A stretch of 64,000 nucleotides of DNA from NCBI RefSeq assembly GCF_016808095.1, contig NC_068971.1:27921631-27985630 (forward strand). The letters are read 5' to 3'. The first letter of the stretch is position 1. Every line of letters begins with the position of its first letter. Positions 1-13,230 of this stretch are shown here, one piece after another. The position numbers and the translations under genes are program-made. This DNA comes from Vigna angularis. Its lineage: Eukaryota > Streptophyta > Magnoliopsida > Fabales > Fabaceae. The notes below the pieces were generated by a model. The model saw only the letters and a program-made list of their open reading frames with translations. It was not told where the DNA came from and did no database searches.

Positions 1-2
1 TT

Positions 3-92
3 ATAACTTTCATCACAATGTCTGCAATGGATAACCCTTCATCTTCAACGTCTGCAATGGACAACCCTTCATCTTCAACTTCTTCAACTTAG
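3..92 (+). CDS. Possible C-terminal tail of a gene entering from the left edge, with a 30-bp duplication
   Basis: A reading frame is open from base 3 to a TAG at 90-92. It contains a perfect-phase 30-bp tandem duplication (21-50 and 51-80, one or two mismatches), giving two copies of a ten-residue Ser/Asn/Pro-rich unit. The duplication keeps frame, which is weak support for coding. Equally it could be a short stand-alone ORF (ATG at 18) or chance. No family is recognised. Confidence 0.2.
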   Translation: MTFITMSAMDNPSSSTSAMDNPSSSTSST

Positions 93-1003
93 ATGTGCAA
101 AAGAAAACCACGTAGATCCATCTCTATAATGGCTAACGAGTATGGAATAGCTTGCATGTATGATTGCTTCATGTTCATCTTGAACAAACTTCGTATTCCA
201 TTGATATTTGAAAACTTTGCATCATACAAAAACCACACAGTACAGTTTAAATGAAAACCAGAGCACTCACCTTAGGTTTTCTTTGAACACACTCTCTTGA
301 CTTCTGCGAAACTCTCTTCAAAGTTTTTCCTTCAACAATGTATGTGTGTAGACTCCAACAACAACGATGAGTTTATATCCTCACCAATGACACTTATTAT
401 ATGCCACAAATCCTACCAACCAATAGTTAATGGCATGGTTTTGTGAAAGAGAGTCAAAGGAGTCAAACAATTTCAAATTGTGCACTATAGCCCTCATGAA
501 TCTTGTCCTTCCTTTAGGAATCTCTGCCACTCCAGTTCTATGCATGGAAGAAACAAAAGAAAAGAAATGGAAAAGGAAAAGGTACACTAAACTTGGTAGC
601 AAAGTAATACAATGCAATTGCTTAATGGAACTGATTCCCTGATTGCTTGGAATCAGGTATAGACTTAATAGCTCAAGATTTGTCAAGTAAATATCATAAT
701 ATATCAAGGTCATTTTGACATTTCATCCTCAATCAACGCAAATCCGAGCTATATATGAGGATACAAAAACCTCTACAATTATTCAAATCTACACTCTCAC
801 TCACTTTTAAATAAGTGAAAGCAAACATCATAAATCCTTGCAAATCAATCCTTGTAGATCAACATGAACATGAACATCCACGCAAACAAACACAATGTTA
901 GTATTCTGATAATAAAATCAAATTAAATATAAAACAAATGTATAAAATAATGAAAGGATCTTAAAAATTACGTAAATTAAAAACGTTATGGTAGTAATTT
1001 ATA
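93..1003. other. Intergenic DNA, nothing recognised
   Basis: About 900 bases of ordinary AT-rich plant DNA. The short open frames here (for example around 430-642) have no family signature, no splice logic and biased composition, so none is called as a gene. Confidence 0.5.
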
Positions 1004-2907
1004 GGCTTAATTGCTAACTTGGTCCCTATGTTAAGTGGTTTTTTTTCAGTTTAGTACCCCGTTTTAAAAGTGCATACATTGGATTTCAAAATTGTAAAAA
1101 ATGTATGAATCACGTCCCTTCCGTTAAATTGACAGAAACAGAGTTAACTCCGTACTGATGTGGCTATGAAGTCAGTACTGTTTCTTCTCTCTCCTCTGCT
1201 TTTTCTGTCATATCCCAGTTTTTCCTCTCTTCTATATCTTTTTTATATCACACATTGTCATTTACTATTAAATAATTCAGTTTTTTTAGATAACTGGTCT
1301 AAGTTGCTATTCTTCTTCTTTTTTCATGCCGTTAAAATATTTTAATTATATTTTCGTTTATTTATTACATTTTCCCTTTTTTTTTACATAAACCTTTTAT
1401 TTTTATGTTCTACAATCGACATCAAGTACCTTCATTATATTACTTAGCTTTAAAAAATCTAAAAACAATAATAGGATTATTGGTTCTCTTTTTCACTTTA
1501 AAAGATGTTACTTAAAATTTAAATTATTTTTTAAATCATGTAATTTAAATTATTTTTTATATCATGCAAGTGATAAATGCTAACCAAGACAAAAAAAAAA
1601 GTTATGAATTACGTAATTAACTGAAAATACAAAATGTGTTTCATGATTAATTAAAATTTAAAACATTTAATAAAATACATTAAATACTAAATTAATATAT
1701 TTAATGCATTGTTTAGTTTTTAATACAGTGATATCGAGTAAATGACATATTATAGAAAAGAGTTAATGGTGGTGATTACATGCTATTAGATTATTAAAAA
1801 AAGCGAACTTTCTTATCTTTTTTATTCTGATTATTCATTTGTTTAAATAAACTTCTTAATTTAATTTCGTGATATTACATGTCAGATAAATTTAAATATT
1901 CTACACAAAAATTTGACATCAATATTAAAATTGCTATTTATTTTTATAAATTTTACAATTAACTTAAATGTTAATGTTTAAAATATTTTCCTTTGTAAGA
2001 TAAAATGTTAAAAAAAAAGTTGTTTAAAGATGTAAGTTGCAGAAGCAAATTCACCTTACATATTCTAACGGAAGACTTTATAGTAGAACATCGTTTAATT
2101 TTTTTTTAAATTAACATTTACAAGCCACTATGTTAAAAATACTTAGCAAATATTAAATAAAAAATAAATTAAAAAATTTAAATTACTTTTCTTTATCCTT
2201 TGTCATTTTCATAATGGAATATAAAAATACTAATGTAATAAGTACGGTAGATAAAATCTGTGAATATTTAGTATTTATAAATAATAAATAATAAATATTT
2301 TAATATTTATTTATAAAGAAGTTTGACGTGAATATTATATTATTATTTTTATATCCGTTAATGAAAAAAATTAAATTTAAATTTTATTACATTATATTTA
2401 ATTATAATTATAATTAAAACTAATGCATTTTTAATTTAAATTATATTATATTTTATATTTTTTGGAAACTTTTTTAAAATGTATTTTAAAAATCTATAAC
2501 AAAATTTAGATATCCATAAACATTCGTATGTTTTTTAAAATTTTATAGATAATTTTAATTCAGTATCCAACTATTAACAGAATAAATAATAAATTAATTT
2601 TTTTTTCAAATCAAATAGTTCTAAGTATTATTATACCTGGTCGAAAAACTAAAATAAAATATAAAAAGAAAAAAAATTGACTTTATAAAATTAAAGTTAG
2701 TTTGCATAAAAGAGAAAAAAAAGTTGGGATATATGAGAAAGAAAAAAGAGTACTGATTTCACAGTCACACGGAATTAATTCTGTTTTTACAAATTTAACG
2801 GAAAGTATATGATTCAAACAATTTTTTATATTTTGGAAACCCAATATATATACTTTTAAAACCGGTACTAACTTAAAAAAATCACTTAATATACGAATAA
2901 TTAACCC
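1004..2907. mobile_element. Non-autonomous Mutator-like element (MULE), copy 1
   Basis: Both ends carry long, diverged terminal inverted repeats of roughly 200 bp. The left end begins GGCTTAATTGC and the right end, read on the other strand, begins GGGTTAATTATTC. They share blocks such as a GTTTAGTACC-like stretch, CCGTTAAATT and the TCTCCTCTG-type region. A perfect 9-bp target duplication TAATTTATA lies at 995-1003 and 2908-2916; this length is diagnostic of the Mutator superfamily. The interior (about 1240-2700) is extremely AT-rich and encodes nothing recognisable. The TIR sequence is the same family as the Pack-MULE at 44792-46446, so both probably used one transposase from elsewhere in the genome. 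Confidence 0.85.
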
Positions 2908-2916
2908 TAATTTATA

Positions 2917-3172
2917 TTACTAATAGACTTTAAATATTTAAGTTTTATTAATATAATTTAAGAAGAAGAAAAAGCCAACATTTTTTTCTTTTTTTTTTCA
3001 ATTTTAAACATAAAACAAATTCAATAACGGTACAGACACAGAGGCTAAAAATGTGTGCCTCAAATTGAATTTATATCTTTATTCCCACTTATATGGTAGT
3101 GGTGATCAGTTAGTGATTTAAAATTGAAATTATGTTTAACATTGTAAAAGATATATAAAATTAAAAATTATG

Positions 3173-3223
<51 letters not shown>

Positions 3224-3241
3224 TTTGTTTTTTGTTTTTTA

Positions 3242-3280
<39 letters not shown>

Positions 3281-4890
3281 TTAATTTTAATTGAAACTAA
3301 CTTAATTAAGAAGGAGAAGAATGTAATATAAAAGTATTTATAAATTTAAATTTTGGTTTGAATTTTTATTTTAATTGACACTTCATTTATTCAAGAGTGA
3401 GTAAATGTTACAGAAGAAAAAATAGCGAACTTTATTTTATTAATTTTTAATTGAAATTTGTTAAGTTGAAATAAGATAAAATTTTAATTGTATACTTTAA
3501 TTATATTTAAATTTTATTTAAATTGAGTTTATAGCTAAAACAAATGAATAAAGGATACAACAAACAATTTGATGAAAACAAGTTCAATACAATTTTATCG
3601 TTTTGTTGGATGATTATGATGATTTTCAAGTTTTATTTGATAATTTTAACGAGATACAATAATGAGTAAAATCTAATTTATAAATATAAAATCATATAAT
3701 ATTATAATTTCATAAATTAAAATTTGATTTTAAATATAATAATGTGAATAATTTTAGACAATACTTTTTAGATTGGATAATTTGATTTTTTTAAATTTTA
3801 AATTAATAAATATTTTCCCTTATCTTTATTTCTTAATTTTATTTATGATTTTTATCTTTTCAATGCTGTGTGGTCAGTTTCATCAGAAATGCCTCCTACT
3901 GTCCAACACATTCATTCCCCCTGCACTTATTAAAGATTTTAATCATTTTAATTTTTATTGATAATGTAATAAATGCATTGAAAATTTCAATGAGGCACAT
4001 GGAAGTAGATAAACAAAATATTAAATAATTTTATATTTCAAAGGTTAAGTATTTGTATTTTTCTTCTATTATATTACTAGCATAATAAGAAATAATTTCT
4101 CCATCTTCCTCTTCGAACAAATTTATATTTCCTTTTTTTATGTGCGTAAATGAATGCAGTTTACTAGTTATTTTTAAGATTAATTTTCATACTTTATTTG
4201 GAGAAAAGAACTTTATATTTAAAGACTATTAATTTTAATTTTAATTTTGATCACTTTTATTTGTTTTCTTTTCACAAATTTAATTAAAAATATTTTTAAC
4301 ACATTAAAATATTGTATAATTATTTTTCAATCAAGATTAAATTAATTAAGTTTTATTATCACAATAATTGAATTCAAATCTAAATTGCATTTAGAATGAA
4401 TTTAGTATAGAAATGTACAAAGTTTTAATGATTATTAAAGTGTTTTGAGAGAAGTACTTTTTTTATGTGATTCTATATTTATAAGATTGTGTTATTCAAA
4501 TTTATCATTTGAGAAGATTTGGTTCTAGAGTCAAATATTTTCTTAAAATAAAAAATTAAATTAAAAAATAAAAATATTTTTTTTAAATAAAAATATTGAT
4601 AAAGTGTGATCAAATACATACATTAAAAATTTTAATCATAAAAAGTAAAATACTTTTATATAAACTAAAAGGTAATTAGCACATAAGTTAATTTATAAAA
4701 TTATTTGAAAATTAGTTTTTCAAATGATTATAATATACACATAGATTAATTTCAATTCGTGTTTCTTCTCTTCCAAACTAATTTCTCTTTAATTTATATC
4801 AAAGAAGATAAATAAAATTTGACTTTATGTCACCGTTGGTAGTTAGTCTGAAAATGTCAAAAGGAAGCATATGTTTCAGTGAAAAGAATT
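2917..4890. other. AT-rich intergenic region
   Basis: About 2 kb of very AT-rich sequence with homopolymer A/T runs. No open frame of note, no splice structure and no recognised repeat apart from the TA microsatellites at 3177-3277. Confidence 0.5.
3177..3277. repeat. Two (TA)n microsatellite tracts
   Basis: Nearly pure TA runs at 3177-3222 (one TG interruption) and 3247-3277 flank a T-rich spacer. Comparable (TA)n tracts occur in G6PD introns 6 and 12. Confidence 0.9.
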
Positions 4891-5778
4891 AACAGTGCAA
4901 TTTTGTACAGAAACAATTATTTTTCTGTATTCCTAAAGCACTTTATCCGCATGATCCAAATTAGGGGTCTGAACAGAAAAAACGAAAGTTTGGAGGAAAT
5001 GCAGAAATAAGTAAAAGACTAAATATGCGTCAGCAATGAGGGCTCTGACCCATGAGCTGACATTGGCAACAATTACTACAGAGATAGTTGGTGAAGAAAC
5101 CAGCAACTGTTTGAGTTTTCCAGCTTAAAAGACTCTCTTCTCCTTTTCAATTCTCTCCCTCAAACAACACAGTCTTATCATCAAAATCAGCCACTGTTTC
5201 AGCTAACTCTCCATCACTTGGTACTTCCCCTCTTGCTCCTTGCATGTCTGGTGAAGAATCACCCTTTTTTTCATGATTTTTTTATATCTTTCCACATGCA
5301 AAATCTCTTTCTTCCCGATCTTTTCTTTCTTTCTTATTTTTTTCTCTCACTTTGCTTTCAAGATTGATTCTAAATTCCAGTTGTTTTTGCTATTCTGGAT
5401 TCTAATTGTTTTTATTCTTTTTACCCCCTTCTGGGTGAGTTTCAGAATATGATATTTTAGTCTTGGTGAGTAATGTCTGAGATTGGACTGAAATCACTGT
5501 ATTCACCATTCGAAAGGGTATTTATTTGGATGTTTTTATTTTTTTACTGTTTGGATTGGTGATGCTTTCTCAGATTGCACTTTTGGATGCCATATTATGG
5601 ATAATCAGGGTCATCGTCCCTGTTGCTTACTCAATTCTGGACACATCATTATTCAGTTTATCTTTATCAATAGAATCTGTTATAGATATTAGCATATAAT
5701 TTCTTATCAGATACTGATTAGATCACACTAATTACCAATTTATTTCAGTGGTTCAAGTAATTCTGGTGCTTCTAGAAG
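4891..5778 (+). promoter_or_regulatory. G6PD promoter and 5' untranslated region with probable leader intron
   Basis: The sequence changes near 5.0-5.2 kb from AT-rich DNA to a pyrimidine-rich (CT/CTT) stretch typical of a plant 5' leader. A convincing 3' splice site (T-rich tract then TTTCAG) ends at 5748, only 30 bases before the start ATG at 5779. So the leader is probably split by an intron of about 500 bp or more. Its donor cannot be fixed by eye; several GT candidates lie between 5230 and 5470. The transcription start is not resolved. Confidence 0.5.
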
Positions 5779-8700
5779 ATGGGAACAAGTGAATGGCACA
5801 TTGAACGAAGAGCTAGCTTTGGCAGTGAATCCGCAATAGCAAGAGAGACAGGAAATGTACCTGAAACTGGGTCCCTCTCTATAGTTGTACTTGGTGCCTC
5901 TGGTGATCTTGCTAAGAAGAAGACTTTTCCCGCACTTTTTCACCTATATCTGCAGGTAAAGCAGAATCTTGATGGATAATGCTAGCTTTTGATAACAGTT
6001 GTCCAAGTGAGGAATATCAAGTGCTGATGATCATGTAACTGATCATGGACTGATACCGGACTAAGGGACACATTGCAGAATGTGTTTCATAATAATAAGG
6101 AGACTCTTTTGTGTGAAAAGATTCTATTCACTTGTTCTACATGTTTCTGACATCAAAATTAAATGTCAATTACTATTTCGTCATTTTGTGGAAAATATCT
6201 TGGAATATTTTATAAGATTGTTTTCTTAAAGCAACTTTTTCTAACTTTTAGCGTCCTTATTTGCAGGGATTCCTACCACCAGAAGAAGTTCATATTTTTG
6301 GCTATGCAAGGACAAAAATCTCTGATGATGAATTAAGAGATCGGTTGCGGAGGTGAGACTTTTTTTGTCAAAATAAAAGTCTATATCCTTTTGTAGGAAT
6401 TTCTTGAATAGTAAATAAATTATATATATATATCACTTGGAGCCTTCAACTTCAGAACTGTTGATGTTAATTTGATGTTACTAGATTGTGTTTGTAACTG
6501 CAGTTCTGTCCTTTAAATTGTGGAAGTAGTTAAACATACTTGAAGGATCTTTATTTTCTTTTAGCCAAACAATTTATTGTGAAATTTTTTCTGTGAACAA
6601 TGTGCTTCTTTCACCAAGTTGTTTTACCGTATGCTTCATCCTATCCTATTAGCTCAAGTATTCTCTTGATACATGTTTAAACTATTTCTAAACCTAGCAA
6701 AATATGATTTGATGTGCAGCTATCTTGTTCCTGGAAAAGGTGTATCCCCCCAACAGTTGGAGGATTTAGAGAAGTTTTTAAAACTGGTTAGTACTATTTG
6801 GTTGTCTTGAACCATTTTACTAATATTATGTTGATCACACGTAACCCTTTTTTTGGTTGATTTAAAAATTATGATTCCCTGTCTCCCCATTACTTCTTTT
6901 TAGATCAAATATGTATGTGGCTCTTATGATTCTGAGGATGGCTTTCGCCTGTTGGATAAAGAGATTTCAGAGCATGAATATTTGAAAAACAGTGTAGAGG
7001 GATTATCTCGGAGGCTTTTCTATCTTGCTCTTCCTCCTTCTGTATATCCATCTGTTTGCAAGATGATCAAGACTTGTTGCATGAATAAATGTAAGTTTCT
7101 ATCATACAATGTATGATATTGATAATTACCTTTTTGATTGCAAATATTTTAAAGGACCACTTGCTTTATATTGAGGGAGGGGGTCCTGGATAGGATCGCA
7201 ACAGTGATCCATAGTTCAACAACTGTTGGGATAATGCTTGGTCAAACATTAGTCTTCTCCGAACCACAGGATCTACTCTAAGAAGCTCTTATACTTTTAT
7301 TTAAATATAGGATACTTGTGTACTTTCCTGCAAGATCTTTTTCCTGACAATAATGGTGCTAATAGAGGTTATTGCTTAGAGATATAGCTCCTTCCAGTGG
7401 TTGGTATAAGATTTTGGCTTCACAAGATAGCTACTGGTGGCTGTATTATATTTATAGCTTTTAGATAATAGGAAAGAATAATGAAAAAAACTTGAACTTT
7501 GTGTTAGGTAGCTAGCATTTGCAAAACGGACTTTTGGCTTCAAATCATCTTCAGTCCCATTTCTTTATCAGCACAGACTAAAACTTTTTGTGACGAGAAC
7601 AGTTGTCTTTGCTATATTCCTTTACATTTCAAGGTTTCTATCTATTATCCACAAATCTAATTCTGTTTGTATTGATATGGCTGCGTCTGGTTCCTTTTCT
7701 TAGCTGATCTTGGTGGATGGACGCGTGTTGTTGTTGAGAAACCTTTTGGTAGGGATCTACAATCTGCTGAGGAACTCAGTACTGAGATCGGAAAGTTGTT
7801 TGAGGAACCACAGATTTACCGTATTGATCACTACTTGGGAAAGGAACTAGTGCAGAATTTGGTATTTAATGATTGGGCAATGCCTTCTAATTTGTTTCAA
7901 GAATTTTTTCTGATGATTAATCTATTTCATTTAACCCCTGGCAGTTGGTACTTCGCTTTGCAAATCGGTTTTTCTTGCCTCTTTGGAACCGTGACAACAT
8001 TGACAATGTGCAGGTGAGAACTTTTAGTTGTTGAAGAGTTACAATTTTGGGTTAAGAGTTAATTAAATTTTCTCCATTCAATTTGTTCTTACCGAAAATA
8101 AGCATGGTTCTCCCAATATGGAAAAAGGTGGTATTCATGAGAAACCAAATTTGTACTTCTAAGAATTGATTGCAGAGTTGTTGGTGAAGACGAAGAGCAG
8201 ATTTATTTGTAGAAGATTCTCCAACATTAAGTCATTAAGAACAAGAGAAATTATAGAATACATGAATATAAAAGTGAATAAGAGAATTTCATGATATGGA
8301 TATGTATTTATAGACTTTTAAGCCCTTGAATAAAGACAGAAAAGATAATGAAAATAAGTATGAGATATAGTTGATTATTGATTTACGTAGAAAAGAAAAT
8401 ATCATTATTCAATTATAACGAATATTTTCTTATCATATATATATATATATATATATATATGTTATTTGGATAGCATATAAATAATTTGTTAGATATATTA
8501 AGTTAGAAAAATATCTCTGAATATCTCTAAATATCTACACAACTGAAGTTAGGAAAGGTATTGCTTGTCAAGCACTGGCAATTCATAGTCTGCCCTATCA
8601 TATCTATCCACCTTTTTTTCATTCTTCATGTTTTACAACAATCTCAAATATGGCTTAACTGTCTTTTGTTGCCTTATCCATTTAACTACTGCATTACCAA

Positions 8701-11700
8701 AGTTGGTAAGCCATTCTTTTAAACTTGAATGGGCTGTTAACTGTATTGCAGATAGTTTTCAGAGAGGATTTTGGAACTGAAGGCCGTGGAGGATATTTTG
8801 ACCAGTATGGGTATGTGCGGAAATTTGATTAAGCGAAGTTATCAAATGACTAGTGATTTCCAATTGTAGATTATGGAATGAAATGATAATGAAAGAAAAC
8901 AAGTTTCTGCTTGCCAATTTTATTTTTGTTGCTGATAGTGAAAGAAATTTCTAATTTTGTTCCTACTATCTTCCATGGTTGAAATATTTTGGTGGATTTT
9001 TCAATAATTATTTTTAAAATGTTATAATTATTTATTGCAGTAAAGGAACCAAAACCGTCAATTTACTGTGTTTTTATTTTGCAGAATTATTCGAGATATT
9101 ATTCAAAACCATCTGCTGCAGGTGATGCCCTGATTTTAATGAAAGAATTTCATATACTGGCTTTTATAATTATGATTGTATTATGAAGTACGAACTTCTA
9201 ATGAATAATGAGATACAACAATAATACTTGAATTCACGTCTCTCGACGGTTGAAATTTTGTTAAGGGTGTGCTTGACATAACCAAATCTTAGCATAAAAC
9301 CTTCAGTGCTACAATGTTCAAATAAGTATTTTATTAGCAGTGATCGAAACTACAACTGTTAACTATTTAATGTGCACTGAAGGAAACTTTGGCATTTGAA
9401 AAGATAAATAAAAGGAAAGTACTCAAACTAGTAATTCAAAGATTGAACTGTGGAAAGCCTTGTGCCGATGCTTTTGATTTGCTGAATATCTTAAAATCGT
9501 CACTTAAAATTTACTTTTATAATGTACTAAAGAAATTCCAAATGCAAAATGGTATCCATTAATGAATTCATCAGAAATTTATCAGCCAAATATATTTTTC
9601 TCTTTATTTTTCTACCAACTCAGGTTCTTTGCTTGGTTGCTATGGAAAAACCAGTGTCTCTCAAGCCTGAGCACATTCGGGATGAGAAAGTGAAGGTGTG
9701 CCTCTTTCCATTCAATTTTACTTGAATTATTACTCATTTCTCGTGTATTCCTCCTATCTAATCCGAGCGCTAAGTAATCAATATCAGTACCAATCTCTTG
9801 CTCTTTTTTTAAATTTAATTTTGCATACTAGCGCTGCATCAGAGGGATATTTTAGTAACTCGAATACTGAGACTTTTCATGTTGCATTTTATGGCTACCT
9901 TGTTTTTGAGATAAGTCATGGAAGCCTCTATAGATTATAACTCTTTCGGGTTGATATGAAAAGTGCAGGTTCTTGAATCAGTGCTCCCTATTAGAGATGA
10001 CGAGGTTGTTCTGGGACAATATGAAGGCTATACAGATGACCCAACTGTGCCTGACGAATCAAACACCCCAACATTTGCTACTGTTATTCTGCGAATTCAC
10101 AATGAAAGATGGGAAGGTCAGATGAAATTTCAGCATTTCTTACTAAAAAGAAATAGGATACCGGAGTATCTTTTAATTTCTGTGATACTAAATATTTGGA
10201 AAGTAAATGAAGTTCAAATTCATTCTAGTGCCTAAAAGAAGTATAATTTTTTTTCTCTCTTTTGCATCAGGTGTTCCTTTCATACTAAAAGCAGGGAAGG
10301 CCCTAAATTCTAGAAAGGCTGAGATACGGGTCCAATTCAAGGACGTTCCTGGTGATATTTTCAAGTGTATGTCACTATAACTTTTAACATCTCGGTCTCT
10401 TTAACATGTTTTGGCTTGTCATGTATCTTTTGTTTGCTGCACTCTACATCAATCTTGAAAGTGAAAGTGGATTCCGATATAGTAAAGAATGTCATTATTT
10501 TGAAATATAAGATGATAGGAGGTGACCTGAAAAACCAGAGTAGAAATAAAAGAAAAGGTTGTGAATTAAAGACCTATGTAAGCAAAGGGTTGGATAAAAA
10601 TGAATATCCATAGAAGATTTTCTTTTCATTTACTAAATAAACATTAGCGGGTAGAGGAAGTGAGGGTGACATTTTGTTAGAGTGCAAAGGGGATAAGTAT
10701 GAAGAAAAAGTGGGGGAGAGTGATAGGCTGGAACAAAGAAGGTTTGGGGCCTATGGCGACGGAGGCTTGCAGACCCTCAGTCTGCTTCATCATTTTCACT
10801 AATGCTTCTATTTTTGTTTCTTCTTTAAAGAGGGGTGAAGTGTAGCGAACAATCTGTTTATTTATCATCTATCCAGTCTATTTAGAAGAAAATTCATCCA
10901 AACCATCCATTAGAAAATTAAAACAAGAAGGACTAAATCAATTATATCAATTTATTTTTACCATGATTAATGATCCATTCATTATTTTTCAAAATCTAAT
11001 GGATCCTCCCATCAATACTCAATGAATAAAATATGATCCAACCAGTTTTTTTTTTAACCAACTATTTCTTAAACCCTAAACAGTTTGTAAAAAAGTATTT
11101 TTAAAATTTGTTTTACAATTTCTTTCTGAAAATTGTTTTAAAAGCATATTGTTACTTTTCAAAAATATATCATTTTTATGGATGGGTTGGATATCCACCC
11201 ATGAAAAAATTGTTAATGAATGGATTGATGGAATGGATCAAGATGGATTTGATTTTTAATTAAACTTTTTAATAGATCAAATTAGATTAATAATTTTTTT
11301 ATTCAATTCTTTAGATCCGAAATAAAATTTATGGCATCCATTAAGTTGGCCACCGCAGGGTTACCCTGAATTACATAGATAACAATCTTCCCAAACTGAT
11401 GATGACATTTTCTACATATACAGAGAATAGTTTTCTGGGTTTTTCAATAAAATATTGTGTGCATTTGTTGGCTCCTATCATTCTAGTTTTTTGTGATGAG
11501 TTGTGATAGTCTAGGAGGATGTCATTTGCATCTTGGTGAGTTATCTGTTGTCTTGATTGAAAAGATTATTCCTTGTTTCTTCTGTTTGAAGAAGTTGGCA
11601 ACATTTGATATTGATGATTATTGCACTACTCAAACATATTTTCACTCTAAACTAATCTTATTTCAGTGGAAACTGGCAAATTTTAGATGGGTGATTTCAT

Positions 11701-12094
11701 CTCCATATTCCACAATTACAAAGGAGACACCTATTCTTTACGTGTTTGTCCATTATGAATACACATACTATTAAATCATTGTTTGCTTGAATATATTCTT
11801 CATTTTCATAAAAAATGCTAGTTTAGCATAAACATGACTATGAATTTTAATATTTTAGGTCAAAAGCAAGGGAGAAATGAGTTTGTTATCCGCCTCCAGC
11901 CTTCCGAAGCTATTTACATGAAGCTTACGGTGAGGCAGCCCTTCTAATGTCCCATAATGAGATTGATCATGCCACTTGTTTGATCTGATTCATTGTTACA
12001 GTTCTCTTTTATATGTTATATTAATTTATTTAGGATCTGAAGTAGAGCACTGAAAGAAGGAGTTTGCTTTATAGGGTGAATGTTCGTGTACTGG

Positions 12095-12155
<61 letters not shown>

Positions 12156-13012
12156 CACAACAGAGTTTAGAATAATTTTTCTACAAATGTAAATAGAATA
12201 ATATGCTTGTTTTTTTATTGTTGCTTCGACCAAATCTATTTGCCAAACTATTGAAGAAGTTCATCCATCTACTAGTTTTCTGTCAAATAACACTTGAAGA
12301 AATACTTCATGGTTAAATAAAATAAATATTATGAACTGACTTGTTGAATGTCTTATCATGCAGGTCAAGCAACCTGGACTAGAGATGTCTGCAGTTCAAA
12401 GTGAACTTGACTTGTCATATGGACAACGGTATCAAGGGGTAACCATTCCAGAGGCTTATGAACGCCTAATTCTTGACACGTATGTTCCTTTTCCTTGTTC
12501 ATAGTTACAGCTTGTCAATGGTTTCTAGCGGAATACCGATGCAGATGGATGTATAAGAGGTCCTTTGTAAACTATTCTTATACATAACTTGATACACAGA
12601 AGTCCACCGAGCAGTAGTGATAGAACTGCAAGCATTGCATTACTTAGAAATATGTTCTGCTGTCATAAACAAATAGATGAACATTAAATAACAACGGAAA
12701 TTGGATTGTTTTTGGCAGAATTAGAGGTGATCAGCAACACTTTGTCCGGAGAGATGAGTTGAAGGTAAGATGATTACATGCTTGATAGAGTGTTGCAAAA
12801 GTGTTTGCTTCACAAACTTAATGCCTTTATGGTTGTCTTATCAGGCATCGTGGCAAATCTTCACCCCACTTTTGCACAGAATTGATGATGGGGAGTTCAA
12901 GCCAATCCCTTACAAAACAGGAAGCAGAGGTCCTGCAGAAGCAGATCAGTTACTTGAACAAGCTGGCTATGTTCAAACACATGGCTATATATGGATCCCT
13001 CCTACCTTGTAG
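5779..13012 (+). CDS. G6PD: Cytosolic glucose-6-phosphate 1-dehydrogenase (15 coding exons)
   Basis: Catalyses the first, NADP-dependent step of the oxidative pentose phosphate pathway, glucose-6-phosphate to 6-phosphogluconolactone. Coding exons: 5779-5955, 6267-6352, 6720-6786, 6904-7090, 7704-7861, 7945-8013, 8752-8810, 9085-9121, 9624-9695, 9969-10116, 10271-10366, 11859-11929, 12364-12479, 12719-12764, 12845-13012. All junctions are GT-AG and keep frame, giving 518 aa, close to the ~515 aa of plant cytosolic enzymes. Visible motifs are the Rossmann GASGDLA (residues 39-45), EKPFGRD (184-190) and the substrate-site signature RIDHYLGKE (212-220), followed by the C-terminal domain. The N-terminus is short and lacks a transit peptide, which points to the cytosolic rather than the plastid isoform. 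No premature stop or frameshift is seen, so the gene looks functional. The ATG at 5779 is the first in the exon and agrees with the family length. Confidence 0.96.
8435..8460. repeat. (TA)n microsatellite in G6PD intron 6
   Basis: A pure AT/TA dinucleotide run inside the intron between coding exons 6 and 7. Confidence 0.85.
10367..11858. other. Large G6PD intron 11, probable old insertion
   Basis: At about 1.5 kb this is the longest G6PD intron. Around 10640-11340 it contains GA-rich and then AT-rich sequence, with repeated GGATC/CCATT-type words on both strands that suggest a decayed insertion. No coding potential, clean TIR or target duplication was found, so no element class is assigned. 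Confidence 0.3.
12099..12153. repeat. (TA)n microsatellite in G6PD intron 12
   Basis: About 55 bases of nearly perfect TA repeat in the intron before coding exon 13. It is long enough to be highly polymorphic. Confidence 0.9.
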
Positions 13013-13230
13013 AGTGATCAAATGTTATAAAATGGGGAAGTTTTAGTTGGTCATGAATTCACAATAAGCTTGAAAGGGTTCCCTATGAAGCACTCCTCAT
13101 GGATGTGCATCAAGCATTTCAATTTATGTTAAGAGTGTTTTGAGGTAGTTTGTGTAATAGATTTGTCTTTCGATGCAAAATAAATGGAAAATGAAGTTTT
13201 TCTACTATACTACTAATGGCATCAGGTGTT
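13013..13230 (+). other. G6PD 3' untranslated region
   Basis: Non-coding sequence directly after the TAG at 13010-13012. An AAAATAAATGG-type near-upstream element at about 13180 is a plausible plant polyadenylation signal. The exact cleavage site cannot be read from sequence alone. Confidence 0.5.

Noticed and set aside
430..713. Overlapping open frames on both strands at 381-713 and 430-642
   Set aside because: No recognised domain, no splice sites and no homologous pattern. Mutually overlapping antisense frames of this size are expected by chance.
8175..8565. Possible solo LTR in G6PD intron 6
   Set aside because: The block begins TGTTGGTG and ends CTACACA with a TATA-like GTATTTATAG, but no matching 5-bp target duplication or second copy could be found.
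9698..10613. Open frames running out of G6PD exons into introns
   Set aside because: They are intron read-through. The phase-consistent GT-AG model gives a full-length enzyme.
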